Counted from the first letter of the stretch, positions 1-11,410 are shown. The stretch is 64,000 bases of DNA from Prunus persica (GCF_000346465.2 NC_034014.1:27002106-27066105); one strand, 5' to 3'. Program-made: numbers and translations. Notes: a model not told the origin generated them from the sequence alone.

Positions 1-36
1 TAAAAATATTTTTGCATATAGCAAAACTCATTATAG

Positions 37-531
37 TTATAGACACATACCACTCACAAATTGGCAGCAGGGATTGTAACCTGCAAAAATGGTATAGAAC
101 CAAAATGTTTAATTTACTGAAAAAGAAAGTCTGAACTTTTGAAACAAATTATTATTATGAAATTGAAGGCCTACTTGGATCTGCCAAGGAAATGAGACTA
201 GTATTGTTAAAATGACAATTCCATTGGTTTCTTCCCATCTTCTGGTAGTAAGCATTCATGGCAAATGAGGCATGGTGCACTGGCCTATCCGGGTCATAGC
301 AAGAACCTCCTTTCTTTGTAGGGCTGCAATCCGCATAGTTACAGGCATAGTCCAGAGCTGACTGCAGTGCATGTTGTGGTGCTGCAGGCTTTGCCACACA
401 CCAAGCTTTCTACAACACCATGTATATATGTAAATTAATTGCTAATTCATTTAAGAATTGTTCTTTTTAATTCTTACCTGTCCATTCACCAACATCGAAA
501 TCTCCCCTGCAAAAAAAAAAAAAAGAGCCAT
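37..531 (-). CDS. X8-domain (CBM43) secreted callose-binding-type protein
   Basis: Three exons on the minus strand, 531-478, 409-175 and 80-37, join to 333 nt (110 aa) with GT-AG junctions. The protein starts MALFFFFAGEISMLVNGQ, a very short hydrophobic leader partly encoded by a run of 14 T. An X8 domain follows: WCVAKP, DYACNYADCSP, GGSCYDP, HASFAMNAYYQ, WNCHF, ISLADPS, with the last exon adding YNPCC. The pattern of conserved Cys and Trp is the one that binds beta-1,3-glucan in plasmodesmal callose-binding proteins and in the tails of endo-glucanases. No glycosidase domain is present, so it should bind rather than hydrolyse callose. No GPI signal is evident. The start at 531 has good context (CCATGG) and is the only one giving a hydrophobic leader. 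The family is certain from motifs; the cell-wall or plasmodesma location is inferred. Confidence 0.85.
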
Positions 532-553
532 GGATGAACATAGGTGAAAATGT

Positions 554-575
554 AGAGAGAGAGAGAGAGAGAGAG
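554..575. repeat. (AG)11 microsatellite
   Basis: A simple AG repeat lies just upstream of the X8 gene start. On the transcribed strand it is a CT-rich leader tract. Confidence 0.9.
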
Positions 576-924
576 CAGTGTAAACACGAATTTCCTGCGA
601 CAAATGAGACAAGAACACGTGTACAAAATAATATTGTATTAATGAAATTTAGGGTTACAATCTCTGTATTGAATCCTCTGATTCGATCTCCAAAGTGTTT
701 AAAGAAAATTTGTGTTTGATACAAGGGTCGTAGAGACTTGATCTTGATCAAACGGGTAGCACGAAGCTTGTTTAGTGTTTGGGAGTTTTCTATGGTGAAG
801 GAACCGGCACGTGTTTGTTGTGCTTGGTGGCTCTTCCAAAGTAGGGTGAAGAATGCAGAGAGTTTTCTGTTTCTTCTGAGTGCTAGGTTTTTTCTCTGAC
901 CCCTTCTTTCGTCTTGAAGCCTCC

Positions 925-932
925 TATTTATA
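925..932 (-). promoter_or_regulatory. TATA box of the X8 gene
   Basis: The minus strand reads GCCTATAAATAGGAG, a consensus plant TATA box. A start about 30 nt downstream would give a ~370 nt leader. That leader has no ATG until just before the coding start, where an out-of-frame ATG lies a few bases upstream. Confidence 0.6.
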
Positions 933-2005
933 GGCTTTTGTCGGATGCTTGACCTAAATAACTTTCCCTATTTAAAACCTTGATTTGTGGGATTCTGATT
1001 TGATTTAAATCAATTCCCATAATCTGGCGATTTAACCAGATTATCTTCAATTGATTGACCTGATTAATATTTGATTTAAATCAAAGTCAATCACAGAAGA
1101 TTCTTTCCTTTAATTTTGTCTTCATCTTGAACCGTTCGATGCACTCCGTCGGATGTCGCCATGTGTCATTTTTGACAACTAATCCGATTTTGATGAGTCA
1201 CATGCCACATGGGCGAATTACGGGGCCCACGATTTAATCCACCGAACCCTAATTATTTTCTTGTCAATGGAATTTATTGCACCAAAATTTCTTTGTCTAC
1301 AAGCAGAAAAGGGGGAAAGAAAGTACAACAATGTGGAATGCTCTATAGAGTTGTTGAAAAAAAAAAAAATCAACTCTGCAGCTTAAGAGTCCACAAATCT
1401 CTACCGTACCCGAGAAGAAGAACAGAAGCAGGAGAGAAATAACAGGAACTGGCAGAGCTAGCTTAGCCATTACTGTTATGTTATACAAAGTAGTCTAATT
1501 TCTATGGTTGACTAATTCATGAAGAGGAAGATGATATTTGTAGCAGTGCTGCTGAGGAGGACACATAATGATCATGCAAGAACAACTGAGTAACAATCTG
1601 ATATGCTCCATTACAGTCAGATTGCATATAGGCTGGCATTTGTACTTTTGGGCCACCTGTTACACACAATAAATTGCTTGCCTCAGCTTCTTTGGTTTGG
1701 TTATAACTTACAACCAAGGTCCAATTAATTCCAGTCTTCAATATCATATAATTCCAAATTCAAGTTAAACAGAAATCTCAGAGTGTAACACTTTTCTTTG
1801 TCTGGGCTTGAGCTTTCTTTGGTCAGAATTCTCCATTAAATTTTTTTTGGAAGGTTGTAACTGTCAACCTTTGGATCCTGAGAAAATTTGGAGAGTTGGT
1901 AGAAAAGATGTGAAGACATCCAAACTTTTCTTCCTTTTTAAAGACATCTAACTTTTCCCTTTTTCTGTTGCACCAGTTGAGGTTTCTTGCATTAGAATTA
2001 GATTT

Positions 2006-3020
2006 GTATTCTTATCAGGTAGCATACCATGCAGCATTGGGGGTCTTAAAAGTTTGGTTCAACTCTCCTTGGAAAATAATAATTTAGAAGGAACTATTTC
2101 TAATTCATTTGGGAAATTGTTAAGCCTAGAAGACTTGGTTTTATTCAAAAACAATCTCTCTGGACTGATTCCAATGTCTCTAGAACTCTTGCATCTCAGA
2201 TTTCTGAATTTGTCTTTCAACAGATTCTATGGAGAAATTCCAACTGGTGGAGCTTTTCAAAACTTATCTGCCCAATCATTTTTCTCGAATGGTGCGCTCT
2301 GTGGTGCAGCCCGACTCCTTGTTCCACCATGCAAAAAGAGTACGTCCAACCTGAAATATCTTATTCCAGGGATCCTATCAACAATACTTCTACTGGTTTC
2401 TGTATCAATCTTCATACAACGCAGAAAAAGGAAAGTGGAAGTTGCAATAGAGACTGCCTTGTTACCTCAACTTCTTTGGAGAGAGTTTCACACCTTGAAT
2501 TTCTGAGGGCGACAAATGGATTTAACAAAAGCAATTTACTTGGAACTGGTGGTTTTCGCTCAGTAGTATATAAAGGTACAATTTCAGATGGGATAGATGT
2601 TGCTGTAAAGGTTTTCAATTTACAGCTTGAAGGGGCTTTCAAGAGTTTTGATAGTGAATGTGAAGTGCTGAACAACATTCGTCACCGAAATCTTATAAAA
2701 ATCATCGGTTGTTGCAGTCAGATTGATTTCAAAGCCCTGGTACTGCAATACATGCCTAATGGGAGCCTTGACAAGTGGTTGTACTCTCAAAACTCTCATT
2801 TGAACAATATCCTACAGAGGTTGAATATACTGACAGATGTTGCATCAGCATTGGACTACCTTCATCATGGTCATGGTTATCCAAAACATGATGTCCACTG
2901 TGATGTGAAGCCAAGCAATATACTACTAGATGATGATATGGTTGCACAAGTTGCTGATTTCGGCATTGCAAGACTCTTAGACGGAGGAGATTCTATCACC
3001 CAAACCATGACCCTTGGGAA
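2006..3020 (+). pseudogene. Broken LRR receptor kinase (LRR-XII, EFR/FLS2-like)
   Basis: The fragment opens inside LRRs (LSGSIPCSIGGLKSLVQL, then ENNNLEGTISNSFGKL) and runs through the last repeat, the juxtamembrane Cys pair (ALCGAARLLVPPCK) and one TM helix (ILSTILLLVSVSIFI). A kinase part begins ATNGFNKSNLLGTGGF. It has HCDVKPSNILLD, a non-RD catalytic loop typical of immune receptors, and DFGIARL. It is broken in four ways: the LRR start is missing; one base is lost near 2480-2485, so the kinase is in another frame; the glycine loop reads GGFRSVVYKG with an extra codon; and the kinase stops after TMTLG, where TLATIGYMAPE is expected, at an A-rich junction near 3020. This is a dead relic of a receptor, with both ends lost. 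Confidence 0.9.
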
Positions 3021-3041
3021 AAAATAAAAAAAAACCCCCCG

Positions 3042-3063
3042 AGTATAGCCGTGCGGCTATACT
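3042..3063. repeat. Perfect 10-bp inverted repeat at pseudogene breakpoint
   Basis: AGTATAGCCG and CGGCTATACT are separated by TG and preceded by an A-run and six C. It lies about 20 bp after the kinase truncation point and may be a transposon end or hairpin. Confidence 0.8.
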
Positions 3064-3401
3064 TTATTACAGAACTATATAACAAACGTTACATTGATAA
3101 TTAAGTACTGAAACGTCATTTTGTCCTAAAAATTAAAACATTATTTGTCTAAAGGAAACTACTTCAGTTCATCTGTTTTTGTTTTATGATAACCAAAAAA
3201 ATAAAAACACCTAAAAAAACCAAGCAGTTATATTTTTCCTTTAAAAGTCTTGGCAGCAAGCACAGAGGAAAAAGGAAATGCTGGAGCTAATTGGGCCATC
3301 AAGTTTCAATTTTTACACCAATTTCTTAAACTTAGGCAAAGCTAACTTGAGTGAAGCAAATGAAGAACCAAAAACAGTGCCAGTGGAATTGCAGCATTCT
3401 C

Positions 3402-3609
3402 CATGTCTATAGGGAGACCAATTTTTGCTGCTGATTTTCTAGCTAAGATGGGTCATCATAAGGAGTTGGGTTACCATGAGCTCTCTTCTCCCCCTGATCT
3501 GATGCAGCCTATTTTAGATGATGATAAGAATGGTCTCTTGAGGCCTAGATTTGTTTCTGTGTAATCTTTTTGTTCTAGGCTTTGCCCCCTATTTTACCAA
3601 AAAAAAAAC
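3402..3609 (+). mobile_element. 3' end of a LINE retrotransposon (RNase H-like tail)
   Basis: Reading HVYRETNF then AADFLAKMGHHKELG gives the C-terminal RNase H-like (RVT_3) domain of plant L1-type LINE polyproteins, ending in a stop at 3562-3564. One extra T near 3425 shifts the frame between the two halves. The short untranslated tail ends in an A-rich run at about 3598-3609, as expected for a 5'-truncated LINE insertion. It is inactive. Confidence 0.75.
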
Positions 3610-4032
3610 AAACAGCAATATAGGGAGAGTACGATCTCACCAAACTGAATGAAACTACAGCATGACGCGGAAGAACACCACTAATCGAACACCCGGATGC
3701 TATTTCATACAAGAACCTTCAAAAACATCCATGGAAATTAACTTTGTGTATGGGATGGTTTTTCTTTTTCTTCTTTTGTTTGGAAATTATGTCCATGGTA
3801 TGGTTATTTGCAATTTAACACCATGTGTAGAATTCAATGGTTTAATTATGATCAAGTTCATATCACATGCAACGGAATTTTATGTGCTTGTGCTCAATAA
3901 ACATTGTTCAGGTTATAACAGGGTAACCCTTTACTTCTTGGCACTTGGGAACCTTAACGGTGATAAATTATTTGAAAATATAATGATTTTGCATCTTAAG
4001 TATTTGACTTGAGAGGGACGAGACAACTCTTT

Positions 4033-4201
4033 CTAAGGAACTCCGCAAAATAGCCCCGTAACTTTGGGAGGGGATTGCAGTGACCAAGCTCGGGCGACTA
4101 TTTACCAAAAACATAGGTCTTTGCGAAGTCGTAAGATCATGTATGGGGCTGACACCTTCTCAGTGCCAGAAGGTGAAGGAAGTGACCTAATGATAGGGGG
4201 T
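4033..4201 (+). pseudogene. Nuclear copy of plastid 23S rRNA fragment (NUPT)
   Basis: The segment contains GCAAAATAGCCCCGTAACTT, GCAGTGACCAAGCTCGGGCG, TTTACCAAAAACATAGGTCT and AGTCGTAAGATCATGTATGG. These match the plastid 23S rRNA region just before the peptidyl-transferase centre. Compared with my memory of the functional rRNA, about 25 bases are missing between the second and third conserved blocks, and many changes are C-to-T or G-to-A. Such changes are usual for methylated organelle DNA in the nucleus. It is not a functional rRNA gene. Confidence 0.8.
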
Positions 4202-4204
4202 GCT

Positions 4205-4900
4205 CAATAAACAAATTTCTCTAAATCCTTGCGTGGCATGTCAGTCTTCAATGGAGATTTTTACCGTTCTGCCCAAGCAATCCCAGTAGATACGAATAGT
4301 GGTGGGTGCCGTTGGATTAAGCAGATCGAGTGGTCGGAACTGTACACTGAACTTACGCCAGCCCTAGTTTGCTTGAATCAAGATTATGGACTTGATGCAG
4401 GCTGTGCGGCTAGATCCTCATTCATTTACATCCATGTATTTTTTTTTCTTTTCTTAATTTGTTTGTAACCCTAAATTTCGTCCCCTTCCTAGGAGAAGTT
4501 GCATGCCTGTGTCTTAGGGGCATTTAGTATGATCATGAATGACAATAATTCTTCTCGACACGCACACGTCATGTGCCAGGAGAGGCAAGTATTTCTATCT
4601 AGCTTCCTATTGTGCATGCATGTTTTACATTTATGAGAACAAAGCGAGACGATTAATGTTTCCTCCTAAAATTTAGAAAGAAAAAAAATAAGCAAAATGG
4701 TCATTAACCAAGGCACAAGGCTGCTGCTAGACACATTGAAAATATTACTCTCACGAGTCATGACCAATAAAATCAATTGTCAGAGGCCAGAGGCTAGAGG
4801 CAGATCAGGAAATGACGAAAAAGATTTGAGGATATAATCTGGTTGCCCTCCTTCACTCCCTCCCAAACAGCCTCTCATCTTATGAGTGCCTCCGCCAGTT
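4205..4900. other. Intergenic; short open frame of unknown nature
   Basis: An open frame from 4229 to 4468 (79 aa, containing CRWIKQIEWSELYTEL) has no motif I recognise and no gene structure around it. The rest is the 3' flank of the vacuolar sorting receptor gene. Confidence 0.4.
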
Positions 4901-7900
4901 TCAGATATCCCCACGGGGAACATGGTTGGGAATTTCTCCTTGATTATCCAATGGCATGTACTGCGCCATGATCGCCCGGATCTCCGAATCCATGTATCTC
5001 TGCACAAAAGTAATTCAACAAACTACTTTTAGGACCATCACTTCGTAGAAAAAGGGAAGTAGCGAACACGGAAACAGTGACGCTGTCTTATGATTCATAG
5101 TTGAATTGCATCCAAAGTAATGTATTTCTGCATCAACAATTTCAGTGTAGGGAACATACCCGGATTCTGTACTTGTACACTGCATATCCCCCAACTCCAA
5201 CAGCACCCAAACAGAGAATAATAACCCACATGAAGCCCCAGTTAAACTCTGAAACGCTGGCATTTTTACCTGTTTAAATATAAATAAATAAATGACAGAA
5301 CAATTAACACAGAAAACCAAGTAAACAAGATGCTATAATAGAGGAGGCAGTAGTACCCAAGTATCAATCAGAATTTGAAAGTGGAAAAGAAGCAGGAATT
5401 CTAGTTCAAATCTCCACATGGAAAGGTAGTTCTACTGTCCTAATCTACAACATGGCTAAGTTGAATGGCCGACTAGTTCATCAAGGAAACCGTTAACTCA
5501 TATCCTAGATGCAAATTCTAAATCATATATAATAGATGGTTAGAGCATTAATGCTTCAAACAACTGAAACAGAAAAGAATTGAGAATACTCACTTATACA
5601 TGCATCATGTTCTCGCATGTACAGTAAACCACCACCGCAGCTGCACTCATAACTGCCCCAAGTATTCTTGCATTTACATTGTGCGCATTGGCAATTGACC
5701 TTCTCTTTGCACTCATCCACATCTGGAACGTGAACAAAAGCAGAAAACCAGGCAGGGTGACTTGGTATCAATACAAGAGAACAGGGATCTTCTTAACTCT
5801 CATCTACTTGGTTACAATATAAAAACAAAGCACATCTATGAAAGCCAAAGACTGTTTTTGAGGTCACCAACTCATTCACCTGTGCCACCATTTAAGGTGG
5901 GCTGGAAATCAAGAAGAATGATTGAATTCAAAATTATTTAACTAATAATACCAGTGGTGGCCTTCAAACCCAATACCTAAATTATATGGGCTCGTGGTAG
6001 CCTTGTAAACTAATAAGCCCAGGAAGTAGGTAATGTTTTTCTGATAGTATAGTCTTTGGCAATGTGGCATAAAACAGTTTCAGACGGAAAATTTCATGCA
6101 AATGGGCCCTAGGAGCTTAAGCTAAATATGCTTCAATGATCAAACAAGTCATCAACTAATTTATCAATGAGAATTACGCTATAATTAATAATTAGAAACA
6201 TCCAAACGCAGCAAGTACCTTCACATGTTTTCTCCCCATCACCCTTGAATCCTGGCGGACACTTGCAACCATTTGTATGGTCATCCTGGACATTTAGTAA
6301 TGAAAAATCATCATCATCTCTCCTTTTGGGGGAAATTTGATAAACAACATTTAAATCCAAACTTACACGACAAGCAGAGTAAGTCCTGCCATTTTGGGTT
6401 TTTGTCCAACAACCTCCATTGTTAATTTCACAACGTAATGCTCCTGAAGCTGTTCAATCATACAAGAGAAACAATGAAGTGACTAAAGTCAAAACAGGAA
6501 AACTAAAATAGAGAATGGCAAGTCAGTTCCACAGTTCACTGATGAAACCTTCATATTCCAACACCCAGTTCTAAAACTTCTGAGCATACTGATTGATTGC
6601 TTTTCTATGAACACATAAAGAACAAAGAAAAAGGGAAATATGAAGTATTGTCCAGTAAGTAGAGACTACAACCTTGACTGCCGATCAGATAATTTATACT
6701 TGCAGTGCATGTGAAAATCTGGAAGTTATGCCACAATTAAACATAAACAAAATGCACATAATTTACCTTCGCAGCGGGTATAACCATCACCAACAAACTT
6801 TACGCCTTGCACAGTAGGGCATTCACACACTCTTCCTCGGAATGTATCCTAAAACAAAAGAATAATCAGTCTACACCAGAAAATCTAAAATCCCAAACAA
6901 ACTCGAGCATCAGTAACTATGAACACCCTCCACAAAAGAAAGATACCCTGCATGCAGTAATGTTAGCAGATTTGTCCTGCCAGCAACCTCCATTGTTTTC
7001 CAAGCACTCATTTGTTTCTATATCTGCACAAAACAAATAAACAGGAAACTGACACCATCTCAGAGATAATAAAGCTCGAGATAAATAATGAAATGATTCT
7101 TAGGGAACCACTGATCAATCTTTTTAAAAACATGAGCTGTCTATGCATCTGGAAGGAATATTAAAATACTACCATTTCAAAAACTTATTCAAGTCCTGGA
7201 CACATAAACACACATACATTCCAGTCTATTGGAATCTGAACCAAGTGGATTCCCGTGTGACATGAATTCATGGGGAAGGAGGGTTTATAAACTCACACAT
7301 GCGGAATTAAAAGAATCAATTTACATTAGTTTTACATTAGTTATATCAATGAAGAACTAGGACAAACTAGATTAAATGAGGACCTTCACTTAAACAAACA
7401 GCAGGCTCAGTGGTCTCCTGGAAACCGGCACAGATGGCCTTGAGAACAGCTCCTTTGTCTAATTTCCCTGAAAAACAAGTAAAGGAACAAACATAAGCCA
7501 CGAAAAGTGATGAAATTAAACACCTGACGTGATAAGGAAAAGAATTGTAATAAACCTCTGTACTGTCTGCTGTTTATTACAAGAGTTGGCAATATCGTAA
7601 CATCTCCACGGGAGCCTTTGCCAATCTGAAACAAGATTTGAGACGTGAAACATGAGTACAATGTACCACAGCATATACAAAACATGAAAAGATGAGGACA
7701 TAAGGCTAGAGGAACATCATAAAAAGTTCCCAAGCGCCCAACCTGTGCATCCTGTTCGGCCTTCAGAATTGCGTTCTCCTCATCAGCCTCAGGGTCCCCA
7801 ATACATTTCTGTATCTTCTTGAGATCAGCACCTTCAATGTTACAGAAAACATATTGAAATAGTTACTTTGTGATCCTCAGGTTTTAGCAGAGTAACCAAC

Positions 7901-9646
7901 TTTCATCCACAAAAATCTCACGGAGAGATGAAGATATTTAGACAGCTCACATAACATTTTTTGACATTTTCTTCATATACAAAATCAATTGGATTAATGA
8001 ATTTTCAAAATTTTGACTTTCTATAGATGTTAATTGGCTAACATACCAAGGGATTCAATAACTTGATTTGCACACTCTTCGTTGTACTTCTTCTCTTTCA
8101 TTGGGCAACGTATGGCAAAGTCAGTGACATAGTCCCACCAAAGCCATGGCTTTCCACTTTCATTGGCCACTTTATAGAAGCAAGCTTGACGGAGATTTTG
8201 AACCACAACATCTTTCCCATCATAACCTTTACTGAAATCTTGCTCAGGATCTGGAGCACAGTACCTCCCATGATTGATACACTGAGACTTGCACTGTTTG
8301 CTCAAAACAAAAGCTTCTGGGCAGTACCAAGTTATATAGTGGGGAGTAAACTGAGTGTAACCCTTCCGCTCAAGTACCTGAGCTGCTCCTTTAAAGTTCT
8401 TCACAAACTCAATCTGGCTGTCGCACTTTGGCCCACACTCATCATTGCTATTCGTCCAGAACTCATACTCAACACGTTCATCAGGATGTGGAAGAGCCTC
8501 TGTCCAGTCTAGATTTATGTTGACCATCTCCCCACTAGATAGAGATTTTTTTATGCTATCTCCCAAAGATTTGCTAATAAGGGCTGAGGGAATTGTGATC
8601 TTTTGCAGATAATCAGCATCCGCATTTTCTTCTTCAGGAGTGTCCATGGTAATCAATGGTTCATTTCTGTTATCTGCAACGAGAATAGCAGCTGCTCCAC
8701 CTTTCTGTGCATTCCATGCCTTCAGTGTGAAGAAACAATCTGCCAGGACATCACAGTCGATTAGTCATAAATCAGAACACACCAGTGAAGGGACACACAC
8801 AGAGTCTCAATCAAAAGCAGCATGGACTGGTAGCAAGGCAAACAATGTTCCATATGGGGCATGAAAATAGTCACAAATATCTTACACATGTATAAACATT
8901 TAACATATCAGAAGGAGGTTAAGATCTTGAAATATGAATACCTATGGACTAACCAACAAACAGGACTCAACATATTCAGTTATCATACCTAAACCAAGCA
9001 TTTTAAAAACTTTTCACAACAAGTATCAGTGACTGGGGCCTGGACATTCGCAAGTAAGGTTCAGCAGCCAAGTAACAAATTTTTATGATATTCATGACAA
9101 CAAGATTAGACAGCAACCAGAAGAAAAGAAACTAAAAAACACCAAACTAATCGTCAGCTTTCATTTATAAACCAGAAACAAATCAATTGCTTTCTATAAC
9201 ACCCCATAATTATTACTACACAAATTTGCAGACTGATAACAAGCAATTACCACAAACTGATATCTATACAAACCACCTCTAAAGTTCATTCCCAGTAAGC
9301 CACAATCCATGAGTACTGGAAGCTAAAAAATGCGAAAATGAAAAGGCTAACCTCCTCGATCGACAAGAAGAAAGGTTGGTAGACCGCCAGGCTTCGATTT
9401 GAATGAGACATCGAAATCATCAAAGCCCTTGCATGCCTTTTGATTGGCTTTCGGGTAATAGACAGTCCCGACCAAGGTTCCTCCATATTGAGGAACCCCA
9501 AAGTTCCCAATTGCACATTCATATACACTTTTCAACGAGCTCGGAGAAGTCACTTTCAAGCTGTTCTTCTCCACCACGAACCTCCCCACGCAAACCCCAC
9601 AAAGAAGAAACCAAACCCCAACTAAAAATCCCAGTTTTTCCTTCAT
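4901..9646 (-). CDS. Vacuolar sorting receptor (VSR/BP-80 family)
   Basis: Twelve exons (9646-9352, 8739-8047, 7831-7743, 7625-7556, 7467-7384, 7023-6947, 6848-6767, 6449-6367, 6285-6219, 5722-5594, 5269-5160, 4999-4901) join to 1878 nt, 625 aa, the usual family length. In order: signal peptide ([20 protein letters not shown]), PA domain (from [13 protein letters not shown] through [12 protein letters not shown] to [10 protein letters not shown]), a Cys-rich central region ([29 protein letters not shown]), three EGF-like repeats including the calcium-binding [13 protein letters not shown], one TM helix ([20 protein letters not shown]) and a short cytosolic tail. The tail has the adaptor motif YMPL ([10 protein letters not shown]). 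Such receptors bind NPIR-type vacuolar signals and cycle between the Golgi, TGN and prevacuolar compartment. ATG at 9646 is the first in frame. The YMPL tail is as in VSR1-like members; the exact orthologue was not resolved. Confidence 0.95.
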
Positions 9647-10461
9647 CTTAGACACTGACACTGAGTCTCCAATTTATTGCTCCAAAGAGAGAACCAGATC
9701 AAACCCAATCTTACAAGGAACAGGTTTTCCCCAACAAAATCTCGTCTTTCTTAAAACCCAGATCGCAAAATTTGATAATTAAGAAGAGGAACTAGTTATT
9801 TCGTACTGCAAGTTTTCTGGGTCTGTAACTAAATTTCGTGGAAGCGTAGAAAGGTCAAAGAGGTAGTTTTCTTCTAGCGTGTGTTTAGATTTAGAGAAGA
9901 AAAGTATCTAAAGTGGAAAATGTTTTAAATTGTTAAAATAAACCAAATTACCACTCCAACTACAATTCTGATTTCTATTCCGTAACTTACCAGAAAACAA
10001 CGAAATTTCCAATTTTTTCACTGTTTGATTTTGACGGGAACCTTATTCTAGACTGCTCATTTGGTTTTCTTTTTCCATTGCGTTGTCTTGAAGCTATTGG
10101 ATCAAAAAGAAGGATCCACGTTTGAGCTGCGAACGATGTAACATTATACTTTGCATGCAGTCCACGTGTTTCTTTTTGCCTATAAACACTTTACTCTCTC
10201 ACTTCCACTCATATCCTAATTTGTAGGTAATCAAGAAACTAATTACATTCCTAAGTGTTGATTAGGCAAGTTTGTTAAGTTAGTGTATATGCCGTTTTGC
10301 GTCGGATTTCGATTTCTCTCCTCATACATTAGAGATGCGTAGAACATCGCTTTGTCAGTAAAATCAACTAATGTCATTTCAATTTAGATCACATTAGTAG
10401 AGATAATATATGTTTAATTTGATGCTTTAATTAAGAGTTAATCGTATTATTTTGTTGCATG
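9647..10461. other. VSR promoter and intergenic sequence
   Basis: The first ~250 bp are the likely VSR leader and promoter. On the plus strand a CCACGTGT G-box near 10163 is followed by CTATAAACA near 10181. This resembles a core promoter, but no plus-strand gene follows. Confidence 0.4.
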
Positions 10462-10686
10462 CTACTCTTGGATAATTTGGTGAAGAGAAACACGTGGTTG
10501 GCTGCTGGATGAGGCATCTGTGGTAAAGAATCGTACAAGATCACGCCTGGAGGCTTTAACTGGCGGCGGTCCCATCCCACGCAATTTAAAGCAATTCATG
10601 GGCCTCATGACAAAAGCTAGAATTATTGGCACTGGCAAAGAAAGGAAAAAAAAGAAGTTATAATATGATTGGAAATGTAGCAACAT
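10462..10686 (-). CDS. Possible small membrane-anchored or secreted peptide
   Basis: This is a 74-aa single-exon open frame. It has an N-terminal hydrophobic stretch (FFFFLSLPVPIILAFVM) followed by a basic tail with GMGPPPVKASRRDLVRFF and a Ser run. The shape resembles peptide-hormone precursors: an anchor, a variable linker and a Pro-rich basic stretch near a dibasic RR. I recognise no named family, and chance cannot be excluded. The ATG is genuine (TTATGTTG). It stands alone between the VSR gene and the next small gene. Confidence 0.35.
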   Translation of the reverse strand: MLLHFQSYYNFFFFLSLPVPIILAFVMRPMNCFKLRGMGPPPVKASRRDLVRFFTTDASSSSQPRVSLHQIIQE

Positions 10687-11194
10687 AAATTTCTCAAAGT
10701 AAAAGGCGACACCTTATATAACCCAAACTGTTAAAAGTCCGTAGAATTTTTATTTTTATTTTTATAAAGTATTTATGATATTATTATTAGATGTTGTGTG
10801 GCAAATAACCAAGCTTTTTGCATATTTCTTGCACCGTGGACATGCCGCCATACTTTTTGAAGGCAATGTAAAGGCACCAAACCCACTTCCATTATTAAAA
10901 TTTTGATTTATTTCAAACCAAATGGTCATTTATTTGTTAACAAACAAAAAGTGTAAATCGATCAAACATAATTAAATCAACTAATGTGACTTGGGTATGA
11001 TGGCTGAGATAAACAATGCACAATTCCATTTGGCATACTTTCAGCTCACAAAGAGTTCTTCTTGTCATCAATTGAGAAACATATAGCTAGAGTTTGACTG
11101 TAAAACAAGTCCCTTCAATTCAATTGAGGATCTAAATTGAGCCAACACAAGTAGAACAAAAGGCAGGAGAATACTTAAACATAAATTGATGCTC
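10687..11194. other. Intergenic, nothing recognised
   Basis: AT-rich sequence with no motif-bearing frame. The right part is probably the 3' flank of the Cys/His-rich gene. Confidence 0.5.
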
Positions 11195-11410
11195 TCAGTG
11201 AAGATGTACGTGGTGGTGGTGGTGGTGGTGGTGACGGCAGTTATCCAATCCAAAACACTGCAGAAGAGGGAAACAAGCCGCAAAGATGCATCTCCCGATT
11301 CTTCTGAAAGTTGAAGAGACTAAATAACAGGGGCAGCAACAACACGATAACAATGGATCATCATAAGGGCTGTCTCCATCTCCATGGTGATGGTGGTGAG
11401 GACGACCCAT
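11195..11410 (-). CDS. Small Cys- and His-rich protein of unknown function
   Basis: A 71-aa single-exon frame starts MGRPHHHHHGDGDSPYDD. It continues LLSCCCCPCYLVSSTFRR, a hydrophobic IFAACFPLLQCFGLDNC segment, and ends in eight His plus VHLH. A His run at each end around a CCCCPC cluster and a short hydrophobic helix suggests metal binding or S-acylated membrane attachment, but neither is shown. I recall small plant proteins of unknown function with a similar CCCCPC core and His-rich tail, so this is probably a real gene. The upstream in-frame extension lacks an ATG. The C-terminal His tract is a CAC trinucleotide repeat, so its length may vary. Confidence 0.6.
   Translation of the reverse strand: MGRPHHHHHGDGDSPYDDPLLSCCCCPCYLVSSTFRRIGRCIFAACFPLLQCFGLDNCRHHHHHHHHVHLH

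Larger units (their letters stand above)
532..2005. other. Leader, promoter and intergenic sequence
   Basis: The stretch holds the X8 leader and promoter, followed by AT-rich DNA with several GATTTAAATCAA-type runs near 995-1085. No credible gene is seen. Short open frames near 1209-1750 lack recognisable motifs. Confidence 0.6.

Noticed and set aside
1517..1747. 76-aa minus-strand frame between the X8 gene and the receptor pseudogene
   Set aside because: No recognisable domain, no splice partners and no promoter-like context found.
3662..4012. 116-aa plus-strand frame with a hydrophobic segment
   Set aside because: Lies in insertion debris; no family resemblance; composition fits AT-rich noncoding DNA.
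8063..8512. 149-aa plus-strand open frame
   Set aside because: Antisense to the second exon of the vacuolar sorting receptor; no motifs of its own.
9647..9661. Five-residue N-terminal extension of the vacuolar sorting receptor
   Set aside because: The codon at 9661 is GTG; the first ATG is at 9646 and directly precedes the signal peptide.
10163..10260. G-box plus TATA-like CTATAAACA on the plus strand as a gene promoter
   Set aside because: No open frame or splice pattern follows on the plus strand, so only mentioned as intergenic content.
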